Below are positions 46,273 through 54,688 of a stretch of 64,000 nucleotides of DNA, piece by piece (within the stretch, counting starts at the first letter, position 1; every line of letters begins with the position of its first letter). The notes beneath the pieces were generated by a model. It was not told where the DNA came from. It saw nothing but the letters and a program-made list of their open reading frames with translations, and ran no database searches. Both the position numbers and the translations under genes were made by a program. This stretch comes from Comamonas testosteroni. GTDB lineage: Bacteria; Pseudomonadota; Gammaproteobacteria; Burkholderiales; Burkholderiaceae_C. The DNA lies in NCBI RefSeq assembly GCF_003569915.1, contig NZ_KZ984447.1:106500-170499 (forward strand), written 5' to 3'.

Positions 46273-47031
46273 TTAACGCTGGGGCAGTTCGCAGCCGTCG
46301 GGGCCGCAGCTGGGGGCGGCGCTTGCGGCTTGCTGCTGGTTGAGGTTTGCCACTTGCTCGGACCAGTCGGCCAGTTGCTGCTTCCAGCCGTCCACATCGC
46401 CCAGCCATTCGCCGATGTCGATGCGCTGCACGGCGCGCTGGCCGAGTTGCTCGGGGTGGTCGAATTCCAGGCCGATGGTGGGGAAGCCCTGTCCCTGCAG
46501 CATGTTCAGCCACTGGCGGCTTTCGGCAATGTGCTTTTGGGTGGCTGCGCCTGATTGCTCGGCATAGGCCGCGTCAAAAGAAGCGCTATCAAGGCCAATG
46601 CTGGCAGCCAGTTCGCGCAGCACGGCGGGTTCGCTGATGCGCAGGCCGTCCACGTAATGGGCTTTTTGTTCGGCAGAGAGCATTTCCAGCCCCTTGCCAC
46701 CCAGAACTTCGGCAGCCAGCAGGGCCGTGGTGGGCGGTTCGGAATCAAGCGGCGCGCCGATGTCGTTGAGCAGGCCGTTGAAATAGGCGTCGCCAAAAGG
46801 CTGGCCCGTCATCTCGGCAATGCGCTGATCGCTGGCCATGACTTTTTCACGCCAGTCTGCGGTGATGGTGCGGGTATGCGGCCCGGTCAGCATGCCGCCT
46901 GCGTGCCATTGAACGGTGATGCCGGGCACGCTGCGTGCGGCCTTGACCAATGGGGCTGCGGCATAGCACCAGCCGCAAAGCGGGTCAAAGACATAGTGCA
47001 GAACCAGTGGGGGCAGGGCAGAGTTGTTCAT
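46273..47031 (-). CDS. DsbA-family thiol oxidoreductase-like protein
   Basis: This 252-residue protein has the thioredoxin-fold active site FDPLCGWCYAAAP (C19-G-W-C22) right after the first strand, the layout of cytoplasmic FrnE/DsbA-like proteins. There is no signal peptide. The C-terminus carries a second cysteine pair, CGPDGCELPQR, absent from most relatives and possibly a regulatory disulfide or metal site. The long upstream frame (to 47373) is not conserved; ATG 47031 is used. It is divergent from the retropepsin-like gene. Confidence 0.85.
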   Translation of the reverse strand: MNNSALPPLVLHYVFDPLCGWCYAAAPLVKAARSVPGITVQWHAGGMLTGPHTRTITADWREKVMASDQRIAEMTGQPFGDAYFNGLLNDIGAPLDSEPPTTALLAAEVLGGKGLEMLSAEQKAHYVDGLRISEPAVLRELAASIGLDSASFDAAYAEQSGAATQKHIAESRQWLNMLQGQGFPTIGLEFDHPEQLGQRAVQRIDIGEWLGDVDGWKQQLADWSEQVANLNQQQAASAAPSCGPDGCELPQR

Positions 47032-47170
47032 GGTGCGCCAGTGTGAAACTTTGAATAGTCTCCAATGTACGCGCAGTGCCGGGAATGCGGCGTTGCCATG
47101 TGTCATGACCTTGGCTGCAAACTTGGCAAAATGGGTCGACTTGTTACCTTGCTCTGTTCTGCTGCCAGCT

Positions 47171-47722
47171 ATGCGCCTCAATACCACGCCACCGCCCAAG
47201 TCCTCACCGCCGTCAGAGCCCACGCCACAGTCCGTGGCGCGGCGCAGCACCATGCTGTTTTTGCTGTTCTGGTTGGTGGTGATGGCTCTGATGTATCTGG
47301 CCATGCAGTATTTCCTCAAGCCTGCGCAGGCCAAGGTGCAGGCCGATGGCAGCGTGCGCATAGAGCGCGGCATGGACGGGCACTTTCGCGCCAGAGGCTA
47401 TATCAATGGCCAGCCCGTGACGTTCATGGTTGATACCGGCGCATCTTCCGTGAGTGTCACCGACGCGCTGGCCGCCAAGGCCGGCTTGGAAGGCGGCGAG
47501 AAGGCGCGCTTTCGCACGGCCAATGGCGAGCGCGACGGCCGCATCGTCGTGGCCGATGAGGTGCGCGTGGCCAGCCTGATCGTGCGCGATGTGCGTGTGG
47601 GCACGGGCTACACGGGTGACGACAGCGACGACGCGTTGCTGGGGCAGAACTTTCTGCGCTTTTTTGATGTGCAGATGAGCGGCGATGAAATGCTGCTGCG
47701 GCCACGGGCCAAGGGGCGCTGA
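47171..47722 (+). CDS. Membrane-anchored retropepsin-like aspartic protease
   Basis: This 183-residue protein has a proline-rich cytoplasmic N-terminus (about 1-26), one membrane helix (about 28-48) and a periplasmic retropepsin-like domain with the active-site FMVDTGASS (D88). It has one catalytic Asp motif, so it must dimerise. A second family block, DDALLGQNFLRFFDVQ, is present. The substrate is unknown. ATG 47171 is the first start giving this topology. A terminator follows at 47899. Confidence 0.85.
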   Translation: MRLNTTPPPKSSPPSEPTPQSVARRSTMLFLLFWLVVMALMYLAMQYFLKPAQAKVQADGSVRIERGMDGHFRARGYINGQPVTFMVDTGASSVSVTDALAAKAGLEGGEKARFRTANGERDGRIVVADEVRVASLIVRDVRVGTGYTGDDSDDALLGQNFLRFFDVQMSGDEMLLRPRAKGR

Positions 47723-48035
47723 GCGGGAAGCGGCAAGCGGATTGGCACCGATGCATCTGCAGTCCATGCGGGTTTGGGCAACCCAATGACCGGCTGGGAC
47801 TGCTTCTGCGAAAATAGAACCCTCAGGGTATGACGGGCTGGCCAAGGCGCTGGCGCTGTCGTGCGTATCGAGGCTCGATCCACGCCCTTGCTTCGTGGCC
47901 TGTTGCCGGTGAAATCGGCGGCAGGTTTTTCATGTTGCCGAGCTTCGAGCCAGATCTTCAGTGATCACTGCTTTACGCCCGACCTTCGCCAAGCCCAGCA
48001 GCCGCATCACAGCGCCTGCGGGGCACAGCCATTGA
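47723..48035. other. Intergenic region before mnmH
   Basis: This interval of about 310 bases holds a terminator at 47899 and the mnmH promoter region; no gene is supported. Confidence 0.5.
47899..47930 (+). terminator. Terminator downstream of the protease gene
   Basis: CCTGTTGCCG pairs with CGGCGGCAGG (two G-U pairs) around GTGAAAT and is followed by TTTTT. It lies 177 bases after the stop, so the transcript has a long 3' end. Confidence 0.75.
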
Positions 48036-49100
48036 TTGTCCGCCGTGTCTCACCGTCAGCCCATACGTGTTCCCGATCGTCACCAGTTCGATATTCTGAT
48101 CGACGCTCGCTCGCCTGCCGAATATGCCCTGGACCATATTCCCGGCGCCATCAACTGCCCCGTGCTCAGCAATGAAGAGCGCGCGCAGATCGGCACCATC
48201 TACAAGCAGGTCAGCCCCTTCGAGGCCAAGCGTCTGGGCGCAGCCATGGTGTCGGCCAATCTGGCGCGCCACCTCTACGAAACCTTTGCCGACAAGCCTG
48301 CCAACTGGAAGCCGCTGGTTTACTGCTGGCGCGGTGGTCTGCGCAGCGGCTCCATGGTGACCTGGCTGCGCCTGGTGGGCTGGGACGCGCAGCAGCTCGC
48401 CGGTGGCTACAAGGCGTTTCGTGGTCATGTGATCTCCTTGCTGGAGGCGCAGGTGCCGCAGATGCAGATGCGCGTGCTGTGCGGCGCTACAGGCAGCGCC
48501 AAGACCCGCGTACTGCATGCTTTGGCCGAAGCAGGCGAGCAGGTGCTGGACCTGGAAGGCTATGCCAGCCACAAGGGCTCACTGCTCGGTGGTCTGCCCG
48601 GTGTGGAGCAGCCCAGCCAGAAGCGTTTTGAGACGCTGATTGCCGATCAGCTCGAAAAATTTGACCTCTCGCGTCCTATCTATCTGGAAGGTGAAAGCGC
48701 CAAGATTGGCCGCCTTGGCGTGCCGCTGGTGCTGGTCGAATACATGCGCAAGGCCCCCGTGATCGAGATACGCGCCACCACCGAGGCGCGCCTGTCCTAT
48801 CTGCTGCGCGATTACGCTTATCTGGGCGATGACCCGCAGGCGCTGAGCCAGAAGCTGGGCTGGCTCAAGGAAATGCAGGGCAACGAGACCGTGCGCCGCT
48901 GGCAGGGCTGGGCGCAGCAGCGCGAGCTGTCGCCGCTGTTTGAGGAACTGATGCTCAAGCACTATGACCCCCATTACGAGCGCTCGCAGTCCAATCACTT
49001 TGACCAGTGGCCCCAGCGCAAGGTGCTGGAGGCGGCAGACTTGTCCGATGCAGCGATCAGCCAGTTGGCACTGCAGGTGCAGGCGCTGGAAAGGCGCTAG
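48036..49100 (+). CDS. mnmH: tRNA 2-selenouridine/geranyl-2-thiouridine synthase
   Basis: This 354-residue enzyme (SelU/YbbB) replaces sulfur with selenium at the wobble uridine of some tRNAs. An N-terminal rhodanese domain has catalytic C97 in VYCWRGGLRSGSM. A P-loop domain has GATGSAKT (150-157). No selD is nearby, so selenium donor supply is unknown; the enzyme can also geranylate. The start could be TTG 48036 or GTG 48045; neither has a strong ribosome site. Confidence 0.92.
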   Translation: MSAVSHRQPIRVPDRHQFDILIDARSPAEYALDHIPGAINCPVLSNEERAQIGTIYKQVSPFEAKRLGAAMVSANLARHLYETFADKPANWKPLVYCWRGGLRSGSMVTWLRLVGWDAQQLAGGYKAFRGHVISLLEAQVPQMQMRVLCGATGSAKTRVLHALAEAGEQVLDLEGYASHKGSLLGGLPGVEQPSQKRFETLIADQLEKFDLSRPIYLEGESAKIGRLGVPLVLVEYMRKAPVIEIRATTEARLSYLLRDYAYLGDDPQALSQKLGWLKEMQGNETVRRWQGWAQQRELSPLFEELMLKHYDPHYERSQSNHFDQWPQRKVLEAADLSDAAISQLALQVQALERR

Positions 49101-49171
49101 ATTTGGCGCAACCCCAGAGTGTGCCAGCTGGCAAGGTCGGCTTGGTTCAGACGGCGGACGGTGTGGGGCAT
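49097..49171 (-). pseudogene. Possible N-terminal stub of a GNAT acetyltransferase gene
   Basis: Beginning 9 bases after the LysE gene stop on the same strand, ATG 49171 opens a 24-codon frame, MPHTVRRLNQADLASWHTLG..., which resembles the first strand and helix of GNAT enzymes. It stops at TAG inside the end of mnmH. The rest of the gene is missing. The match is short, so this is tentative. Confidence 0.35.
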
Positions 49172-49180
49172 GCCGCCAGT

Positions 49181-49798
49181 TTAGACATGCTCGACAAAGA
49201 TAGGCACCAGTGACAGCAGCAGCAGGCCTGCCATCAGCCAGTTGAAGGCGCGCAAAGCCTGGGGCGTACGCAACGCGCGGCCCACGGCGCTGCCGAACAG
49301 GGTCCAGATGCTGATGCTGGGGTAGTTGACCAAACCCAGAACCAAAGCGGACAGCAGCAGATTGACAAAGAAATCATCGCGAGGCGTGTAAGCGGCGACG
49401 ATACCTACTGTCATGATCCAGGCCTTGGGGTTGACCCACTGAAAGGCGGCTGCCTGCAAAAAGCTGAAGGGGCGGCTGCCGGACTTCCCTTGGTCCACGC
49501 TGCTGGCACGGGCAATCTTCCAGGCCAGCCAGATCAGATAGGCTGCGCCCACATATTTGAGCGCGGTATAGATACGGGGCTCGGCCTCGAATATCTTGCC
49601 CAGACCTGCGCCAATCAGCAGCAGCATGAGCACCCCACCCAGACAGATGCCCAGCATATGCGGCACGCTGCGGCGGTAGCCAAAGGTCGCGCCCGATGCG
49701 GTGAGCATCACATTATTAGGCCCGGGGGTGACGGAGCTGACAAAGGCAAACATGGCCAGGGGCAGCACAAAAGCGGTGGAGTCAGGTAGCAAAGACAT
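49181..49798 (-). CDS. LysE-family amino-acid exporter
   Basis: This 205-residue membrane protein has six helices and the family opening FAFVSSVTPGPNNVMLTASGATFG plus FQWVNPKAWIM. Such proteins (RhtB/LysE) export amino acids or their analogues. It is divergent from a MocR-type regulator with a 130-base gap containing dyad and direct repeats, so it is likely that regulator's target. Confidence 0.9.
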   Translation of the reverse strand: MSLLPDSTAFVLPLAMFAFVSSVTPGPNNVMLTASGATFGYRRSVPHMLGICLGGVLMLLLIGAGLGKIFEAEPRIYTALKYVGAAYLIWLAWKIARASSVDQGKSGSRPFSFLQAAAFQWVNPKAWIMTVGIVAAYTPRDDFFVNLLLSALVLGLVNYPSISIWTLFGSAVGRALRTPQALRAFNWLMAGLLLLSLVPIFVEHV

Positions 49799-49849
49799 GA
49801 TGGCTTTGGGGAAGAGCGTTGTGTGCCTGCATGTTAAAACCTCGATTCG

Positions 49850-49896
49850 GTACAGTTGCAGTACACTTGTGCAGGCCAGTTGATGAGCTGGCCTGC
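49850..49896. promoter_or_regulatory. Candidate MocR operator between lysE and mocR genes
   Basis: Two adjacent 11-bp direct repeats, GTACAGTTGCA and GTACACTTGTG (8 of 11 identical), lead into a perfect inverted repeat GCAGGCCAG (49871-49879) / CTGGCCTGC (49888-49896). MocR regulators are known to bind such paired direct repeats. Confidence 0.5.
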
Positions 49897-49928
49897 TTTA
49901 ACAAGCATGACACTTTGAGGAATTCCCC

Positions 49929-51413
49929 ATGCTCGAACCACGCTCAGAAAGCACAGAGGCGGGTGCTGCCCCAGCCCCTGCAGCGACCGCCTCCATTGGC
50001 TGGCAGCCCATGCGCTCCAGCAGTGTGGGTTTGGTGGAACAATTGGTCGAGCACTTCGGGGGGCTGATCCGCAATCACGGCTTGCGTGTCGGCATGCGTC
50101 TGCCATCGGTGCGCGCGCTGGCGCAAAGCGCGGGGGTCAGCCGCGATACCGTGGTACAGGCCTATGACCGGCTGGCCGCGCAAGGGCTGCTGCAGTCCCG
50201 GCGCGGCAGCGGCTTTTATGTGGCGGCGCAGCGCAGGGTGATGGAGCCTGCAGCGGCGGCGGCCGCGTCGCCGCAGTCGGTGGAGTTTGATACCGCCTAT
50301 TTGCTGCGTGGCATTTTCAGGGATGACAGTGCGGGCACGGGCGGCGCGGGTTGCCTGCCCGCAAGCTGGATGGACCAGGGCCTGATCACCGGTGCCATGC
50401 GCGCCATCAGCCGTCAGGGTGGGCGGGCGGAGCAGGGCTTGCTGAGCTATGGCCACCCGCAGGGGCATCTGCCGCTGCGTCAGCAGATTGCGTCCAACTT
50501 GCAGGCGCAGGAGGTACCTGCCCACCCCGAAGCCAATCTGATGACCGTGGGCGGCGTGACGCAGGGGCTGGACCTGATCGTGCGCTGCTTTCTCAAGCCC
50601 GGCGACACGGTGCTGGTCGAAGACCCGGCCTGGTTTCTGATCTTCGGGCGGCTCAAATACATGGGCGTGAACGTGATTGGCGTGCCGCGCCTGCCGGGTG
50701 GCCCCGATGTGGTGGCGCTGCAGTCGCTGGCCCAGGCGCACAAGCCCCGGCTGTTCATCCTCAACACCGCCGTGCACAACCCCACGGGGCTGAGCCTGTC
50801 TGCCGGTGTGGCCCACGAGGTGCTGCGCATTGCCGAGCGCCATGATTTTCTGCTGGTCGAAGACGACACCTATGCCGATTTTCTGGGTGCCATGCCGCTG
50901 CGACTGGCGGCCATGGACCGGCTGCAGCGCGTGATTCTGGTCGGCGGCTATTCCAAGACGCTCTCCGGCGGGCTGCGCGTAGGCTATCTGGCGGCCAAGC
51001 CCGAATATGTGCACCGACTTACCGATATGAAGCTGCTGGCGGGGCTCACATCTTCGCTGCCGGCCGAGCAGATCGTGCACCACATTCTGGCCGATGGGTC
51101 GTTTCGCAAACATGTGGACCGCCTGCGCGAGCGGGTGGACCGGGCGCGCATTCGCTGCCTGCGCAAGCTCGAAGCGCTGGGCTGCCATGCGGAATATGAG
51201 CCTGTGGCAGGCACTTTTGCCTGGGTGGACTGCGGCGTCGATACCGAGGTGCTGGCACGGCAGGCGGCGGCCAGTGAATTGCTGCTGGCCCCGGGCGTGC
51301 TCTTTTCGCCGCGCCAGGCTACCAGCAGCATGCTGCGCGTGCCTGTGGCCATGGCCGATCAGGCGGCACCGTGGAAGCTGCTGGAGCAGATACTGGCCCA
51401 GCTGCGGCGATGA
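49929..51413 (+). CDS. MocR-type GntR/aminotransferase transcriptional regulator
   Basis: This 494-residue protein has an N-terminal GntR winged helix (about 30-100: RLPSVRALAQSAGVSRDTVVQAYDRLAAQGLL) joined by an Ala-rich linker to a fold-type I aminotransferase domain. The PLP lysine is K343 in GGYSKTLSGGLRVGY. Landmarks HNPTGLS and VEDDTYADF are kept. It likely senses PLP or an amino-acid adduct and controls the divergent LysE exporter. Confidence 0.92.
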   Translation: MLEPRSESTEAGAAPAPAATASIGWQPMRSSSVGLVEQLVEHFGGLIRNHGLRVGMRLPSVRALAQSAGVSRDTVVQAYDRLAAQGLLQSRRGSGFYVAAQRRVMEPAAAAAASPQSVEFDTAYLLRGIFRDDSAGTGGAGCLPASWMDQGLITGAMRAISRQGGRAEQGLLSYGHPQGHLPLRQQIASNLQAQEVPAHPEANLMTVGGVTQGLDLIVRCFLKPGDTVLVEDPAWFLIFGRLKYMGVNVIGVPRLPGGPDVVALQSLAQAHKPRLFILNTAVHNPTGLSLSAGVAHEVLRIAERHDFLLVEDDTYADFLGAMPLRLAAMDRLQRVILVGGYSKTLSGGLRVGYLAAKPEYVHRLTDMKLLAGLTSSLPAEQIVHHILADGSFRKHVDRLRERVDRARIRCLRKLEALGCHAEYEPVAGTFAWVDCGVDTEVLARQAAASELLLAPGVLFSPRQATSSMLRVPVAMADQAAPWKLLEQILAQLRR

Positions 51414-51444
51414 AATCCAAGGTTCACGATTGATAACAAACTGA

Positions 51445-51490
51445 CGGCTTTGTCCTGATGGAATATAGGCTGTCTGCTGTTATGTTTGTA
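51445..51490 (-). repeat. Degenerate repeat family A copy
   Basis: Inverted orientation: CGGCTTTGTCC, then ATATAGGCTGTCTGCTGTTAT. It ends at the lipoprotein start, so that gene's leader is repeat-derived. Confidence 0.4.
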
Positions 51491-51492
51491 GC

Positions 51493-52281
51493 ATGACAGC
51501 CGCACGAGCCCTGTTCCATGCAGCCGCCAGTTCACTCTCCCGCCACGGTTGGGGGCGGGGTGCGCTACTGCCGGTGCTGATGGTTCCTGTGCTCGGCCTG
51601 ACATTGACGGCTTGCACCAGCGCCCCTACCGAACGCGGTGAGGTGAGCGGCGAGAAATTCCACTCGCACGAGCTGGTGCAGTCGGACAGCAACCGCATGG
51701 CCACGCTGGCCATGAAAGAGAACCTGGAGAGCTTGTTTGTGCTGATGGACAAGCTCTACCGCCGCAACCCTGCCCAGTGGCGCAAGACCGCCGAAAGCCG
51801 CGAGGCCGCCATGACCTATGTGCGCATTGCCGTGCTGGAACGCCAGCCCTGGCACGAACTGCAGGAGCGGCGCGATGTGGCGGCACTGTCGCTGGCGCTG
51901 CAGCCCGAGTTCGCGGGCGACCGCGTGGCGGCCTTTATCTATGCAGCGGCAGATATGCTGATTACCGCCCATGGCGGGCGCACCTCATTTACGTTGATCG
52001 ACGGGCTGGACCCGCAGAACGTCTTTAACGCAGCGCGCAATCTGGAATCGGCCAACTGGATTCTGAATACGCGCAAGTCTGCAGACGGCAAGCCTTTGCT
52101 GCTATCAAACCAGATAGCCGACGAGCAGCGCAACCTGAGCTTTGAGCGCGAGATGGGCAAGATCATCGGCAGGCTGGACCTGATTGCCAACTACACAACC
52201 GAGCGCTACCGCCGCGCCGTGATTGACTATGGGCAGGGGTTGCTGGCCGGGCCGTTTCTGCAGTTTCTGCCGGTGCGTTGA
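51493..52281 (+). CDS. Hypothetical lipoprotein
   Basis: This 262-residue protein has a long basic N-terminus (about 1-22), a hydrophobic signal segment and a lipobox LTAC with C41. The mature part is mostly helical and soluble: TLAMKENLESLFVLMDKLYRRNPAQWRK and GDRVAAFIYAAADMLITAHGG. It is probably attached to a membrane facing the periplasm. I do not recognise a functional family. It is convergent with the cupin gene. Confidence 0.7.
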   Translation: MTAARALFHAAASSLSRHGWGRGALLPVLMVPVLGLTLTACTSAPTERGEVSGEKFHSHELVQSDSNRMATLAMKENLESLFVLMDKLYRRNPAQWRKTAESREAAMTYVRIAVLERQPWHELQERRDVAALSLALQPEFAGDRVAAFIYAAADMLITAHGGRTSFTLIDGLDPQNVFNAARNLESANWILNTRKSADGKPLLLSNQIADEQRNLSFEREMGKIIGRLDLIANYTTERYRRAVIDYGQGLLAGPFLQFLPVR

Positions 52282-52315
52282 AGCGAAATCGGGCGATTTC
52301 TTCCCGCTGTGGCTT

Positions 52316-52335
52316 GCTTGCACTTCAGTGCAAGC
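52316..52335. terminator. Hairpin between convergent genes
   Basis: GCTTGCAC-TTCA-GTGCAAGC is a perfect 8-bp stem with a tetraloop. No T run follows, so termination efficiency is uncertain. Confidence 0.45.
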
Positions 52336-52371
52336 GGCTCCCCATCGCATCGAACTCATCCCGATTGCGCT

Positions 52372-52707
52372 TCAACGGCTGCTGCAAAGCACAATCGTGG
52401 CAATGGCCGATGAATCTTCCAGCGCCCGCACCGCATGGGGCAGGCCGGCGGGCAGATGAATCAGCTGGTCGCGCCCCAGTTCGTGGACGCTTTGGCCCAG
52501 CAGCACTTCAAGCCTGCCTTCAAGGCAATGCAGACTGACGCTGCCCGGTACGCGATGCGGTGGAAGACTCTGGCCGCGCCGCAGTACCACGCGAATGACT
52601 TCCATATCATCGGCCTTGAACAGCACCGTGGAGCGCGCGCTGGGCAGTCTGGCGCCAAACGGGGCGACATCCTGCGGCTGAGCGGGCATGGAGAGAACTT
52701 GGTCCAT
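52372..52707 (-). CDS. Cupin-domain protein
   Basis: This 111-residue single cupin has the two-motif fold: LRRGQSLPPHRVPGSVSLHCLEGRLEV and DQLIHLPAGLPHAVRALED. Histidines in PPHRVP and PHAV are metal-ligand candidates, although the classical HxH pair of motif 1 is reduced to single histidines. It might be a small-molecule sensor or enzyme of unknown substrate. The start is ATG 52707. Confidence 0.8.
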   Translation of the reverse strand: MDQVLSMPAQPQDVAPFGARLPSARSTVLFKADDMEVIRVVLRRGQSLPPHRVPGSVSLHCLEGRLEVLLGQSVHELGRDQLIHLPAGLPHAVRALEDSSAIATIVLCSSR

Positions 52708-52810
52708 GACATCACCTCTTGCACAAGCGACAACGCACCATTGTCGCCCGCAAGAGCCGCCGCATCAATCGCAGTTTGATGACAGTTTTATGGCGGTGCT
52801 TTGCTGCAGC

Positions 52811-52937
52811 TTAGAGCGGCTAACACGACCCAGCAAACCGCAAGTTTGCGTTTGAGACGAGGCGCGAAGCCGCAGGCAGTACAAAAGTACGACAAGGCGA
52901 AGCAACGACGTATCAAGGGTTGTGTTAGCGGCTCTTA
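52811..52937. repeat. 127-bp element with 20-bp terminal inverted repeats (MITE-like)
   Basis: The left end (52811-52830) and right end (52918-52937) are inverted copies matching at 17 of 20 positions around TAACAC/GTGTTA. The middle contains a GTAC-AAAA-GTAC hairpin and a CAAAC...GTTTG stem and has no coding frame. The last three bases give the TAA stop of the GNAT gene. Confidence 0.6.
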
Positions 52938-53222
52938 GACCAGCACGTCGCGAATCGAAGCATCCTTGTCAAACTGCGCCTTGGCAAAAGGGCAGAGCGG
53001 CAGCACCTTGGTGCCCGTCTCACGCGCCCAGGCCACCAGTGCATTGAGCAATTGGCGGCCCACGCCTTCGCCGCGCAGGGATTCGTCCACATCGGTGTGG
53101 TCAATGATGATCATGGTCGCATTGGTGCGGCTATAGGTCATCTCGGCCACGCGCTGATGGTCTTTTTCGACGTAGAACGCGCCTTTGGAATTGGCTTCTT
53201 GATGCTGGACAGGGTATTGCAT
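52935..53222 (-). CDS. Small GNAT-family N-acetyltransferase (YjdJ-like)
   Basis: This 95-residue minimal GNAT protein has the acetyl-CoA motif RGEGVGRQLLNALVAWARE followed by VLPLCPFAKAQFDKD, as in the short Gcn5-related family that acts on small amines or is of unknown substrate. Its TAA stop lies in the terminal repeat of the adjacent 127-bp element, so the C-terminus may have been changed by insertion. It is downstream of mmsB on the same strand. Confidence 0.85.
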   Translation of the reverse strand: MQYPVQHQEANSKGAFYVEKDHQRVAEMTYSRTNATMIIIDHTDVDESLRGEGVGRQLLNALVAWARETGTKVLPLCPFAKAQFDKDASIRDVLV

Positions 53223-53283
53223 GGTGGCGTTCCGTTGAATTGAAAGAAGGCGCGCAGCCGCCTGGGCGGAGCGCTTCAGGGGG

Positions 53284-54174
53284 TCACTTTTGCAGCATCT
53301 TGATCACGCTGGAGAAGTCCTGCGGCCCATGCCCCGCAATGCTGTGTGCGGCGTAGATGGCGCGGGCCAGGCCGCCCAGCGGGGTGCTGGCCTTGACGCT
53401 CATGGCGTTTTCCTGCGCCAGGCCCAGGTCCTTGAGCATCAGGTCGGTGCCAAAACCGCCTGCGTAGCCTTTGCTGGCGGGGGCGTTCTCATGCACGCCG
53501 GGGAAGGGGTTGTACTTTTCCAGCGCCCAGTTGCCGCCCGAGCTGCGGCGCATGATTTCGCTGAGCACCTTGGGGTCCAGACCATTGGCCACGCCCAGCG
53601 CAATCGCTTCGCTGGTGCCAATCATCAAAATGCCCAGCAGCATGTTGTTGCAGATCTTGGCGGTCTGGCCCGCGCCGACGGCACCGGCGTGGAAGATATT
53701 GGCGCCCATTTTTTCGAGCACAGGGCGTGCGCGTTCCAGGTCGGCGTCGCTGCCGCCCACCATAAAGGTCAGCGTGCCCGCAATTGCGCCGCCTGTGCCG
53801 CCGGAGACCGGGGCGTCGATAAAGCCAATGCCCGCAGCCGCAGCGGCCTGCGCCACTTTCTGGCTGGAAGTGGCGGCGATGGTGGAGCTGTCAATGATCA
53901 ACGCGCCTTTGTTGATATGGGTCAGCAAGCCAGCTTGGCCGTCTTTGCCCAGATACAGCCCTTCCACATGCTGGCTGGCGGGCAGCATGGAAATCACCAC
54001 CTCTGCGCCCGTGGCGGCGTCCTGCGCGCTGCTGGCAATCTGGCCGCCTTCGGCCTTGACGCGGGCCAGCGCGTCGGCGCTGAGGTCAAAGGCCTTGACG
54101 CTGTGGCCAGCCTTGACGAGGTTGATGGCCATGGGTGCGCCCATATTGCCGAGGCCGATAAATGCGATCTGCAT
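53284..54174 (-). CDS. mmsB: 3-hydroxyisobutyrate dehydrogenase
   Basis: This 296-residue β-hydroxyacid dehydrogenase oxidises 3-hydroxyisobutyrate to methylmalonate semialdehyde in valine breakdown. NAD motif GLGNMG (7-12), substrate loop DAPVSGGTGGA and catalytic K173 in GQTAKICNNM are present. Sister enzymes reduce tartronate semialdehyde, but the isobutyryl-CoA dehydrogenase and mmsA nearby favour valine. Two unrelated genes (DUF488, TfoX) separate it from those partners. Confidence 0.92.
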   Translation of the reverse strand: MQIAFIGLGNMGAPMAINLVKAGHSVKAFDLSADALARVKAEGGQIASSAQDAATGAEVVISMLPASQHVEGLYLGKDGQAGLLTHINKGALIIDSSTIAATSSQKVAQAAAAAGIGFIDAPVSGGTGGAIAGTLTFMVGGSDADLERARPVLEKMGANIFHAGAVGAGQTAKICNNMLLGILMIGTSEAIALGVANGLDPKVLSEIMRRSSGGNWALEKYNPFPGVHENAPASKGYAGGFGTDLMLKDLGLAQENAMSVKASTPLGGLARAIYAAHSIAGHGPQDFSSVIKMLQK

Positions 54175-54199
54175 GGTTTTGTCTCCTGGTTTGTTCTAT

Positions 54200-54250
54200 G
54201 AAATTAATAGCTGATTGCCTAATTGATATAAGGCCTTGAAGGCGATTTGG
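54200..54250 (+). repeat. Repeat family A copy
   Basis: AAATTAATAGCTGATTGCC, AT-rich middle, GGCCTTGAAGGCGATTTGG. It lies between the DUF488 gene and mmsB. Confidence 0.7.
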
Positions 54251-54253
54251 CGC

Positions 54254-54670
54254 TTATTGGATGCTGGCACCCTTGTCCGTGAGCAGGCTGCGCAAAATGC
54301 TGCGGTGGCATTGCGCTTCATCGTCGCAATAGCAGCCGATGGCAAAGGCGCTGGACTGCGACAGCGCAGCCAGTAGAGCCAGCGTGCGGTCGGCGGCGGG
54401 CTCGGCCAGTTGCTTGCGAAACTGCTTTTCAAACTGCTTCCAGAGCTTGTCGGCCTCGGCGGTCTGGCCCGCAGAGCGCAGCTTGACGGACTCCTGCGCC
54501 TGCGCCATCAGCTCGGCCTCGGGCGATAGCTCGGGATACCAGACATCGTAGTAATTGCGGCTGGCAAACTCGGCTTTGGGCACGCCGCGCGGCGGGCGGC
54601 GCACGGTGCCAATGCGCAGCCCTTCATCGGGGGCGCGGTCGGTGCCTAGCTGAACAATGCGGATTGCCAT
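54254..54670 (-). CDS. DUF488-family protein
   Basis: This 138-residue protein has the DUF488 pattern: an N-terminal strand with GTVRRPPRGVPKAEFASRNYYDVW and a late CYCDDEAQCHRSIL, which carries the CxC...CHR motif common in this family. The function is unknown; the fold is predicted to bind nucleotides or metals. It lies 18 bases downstream of the TfoX-like gene on the same strand. Confidence 0.85.
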   Translation of the reverse strand: MAIRIVQLGTDRAPDEGLRIGTVRRPPRGVPKAEFASRNYYDVWYPELSPEAELMAQAQESVKLRSAGQTAEADKLWKQFEKQFRKQLAEPAADRTLALLAALSQSSAFAIGCYCDDEAQCHRSILRSLLTDKGASIQ

Positions 54671-54688
54671 GGTGCGCTCTTTCCTTGC

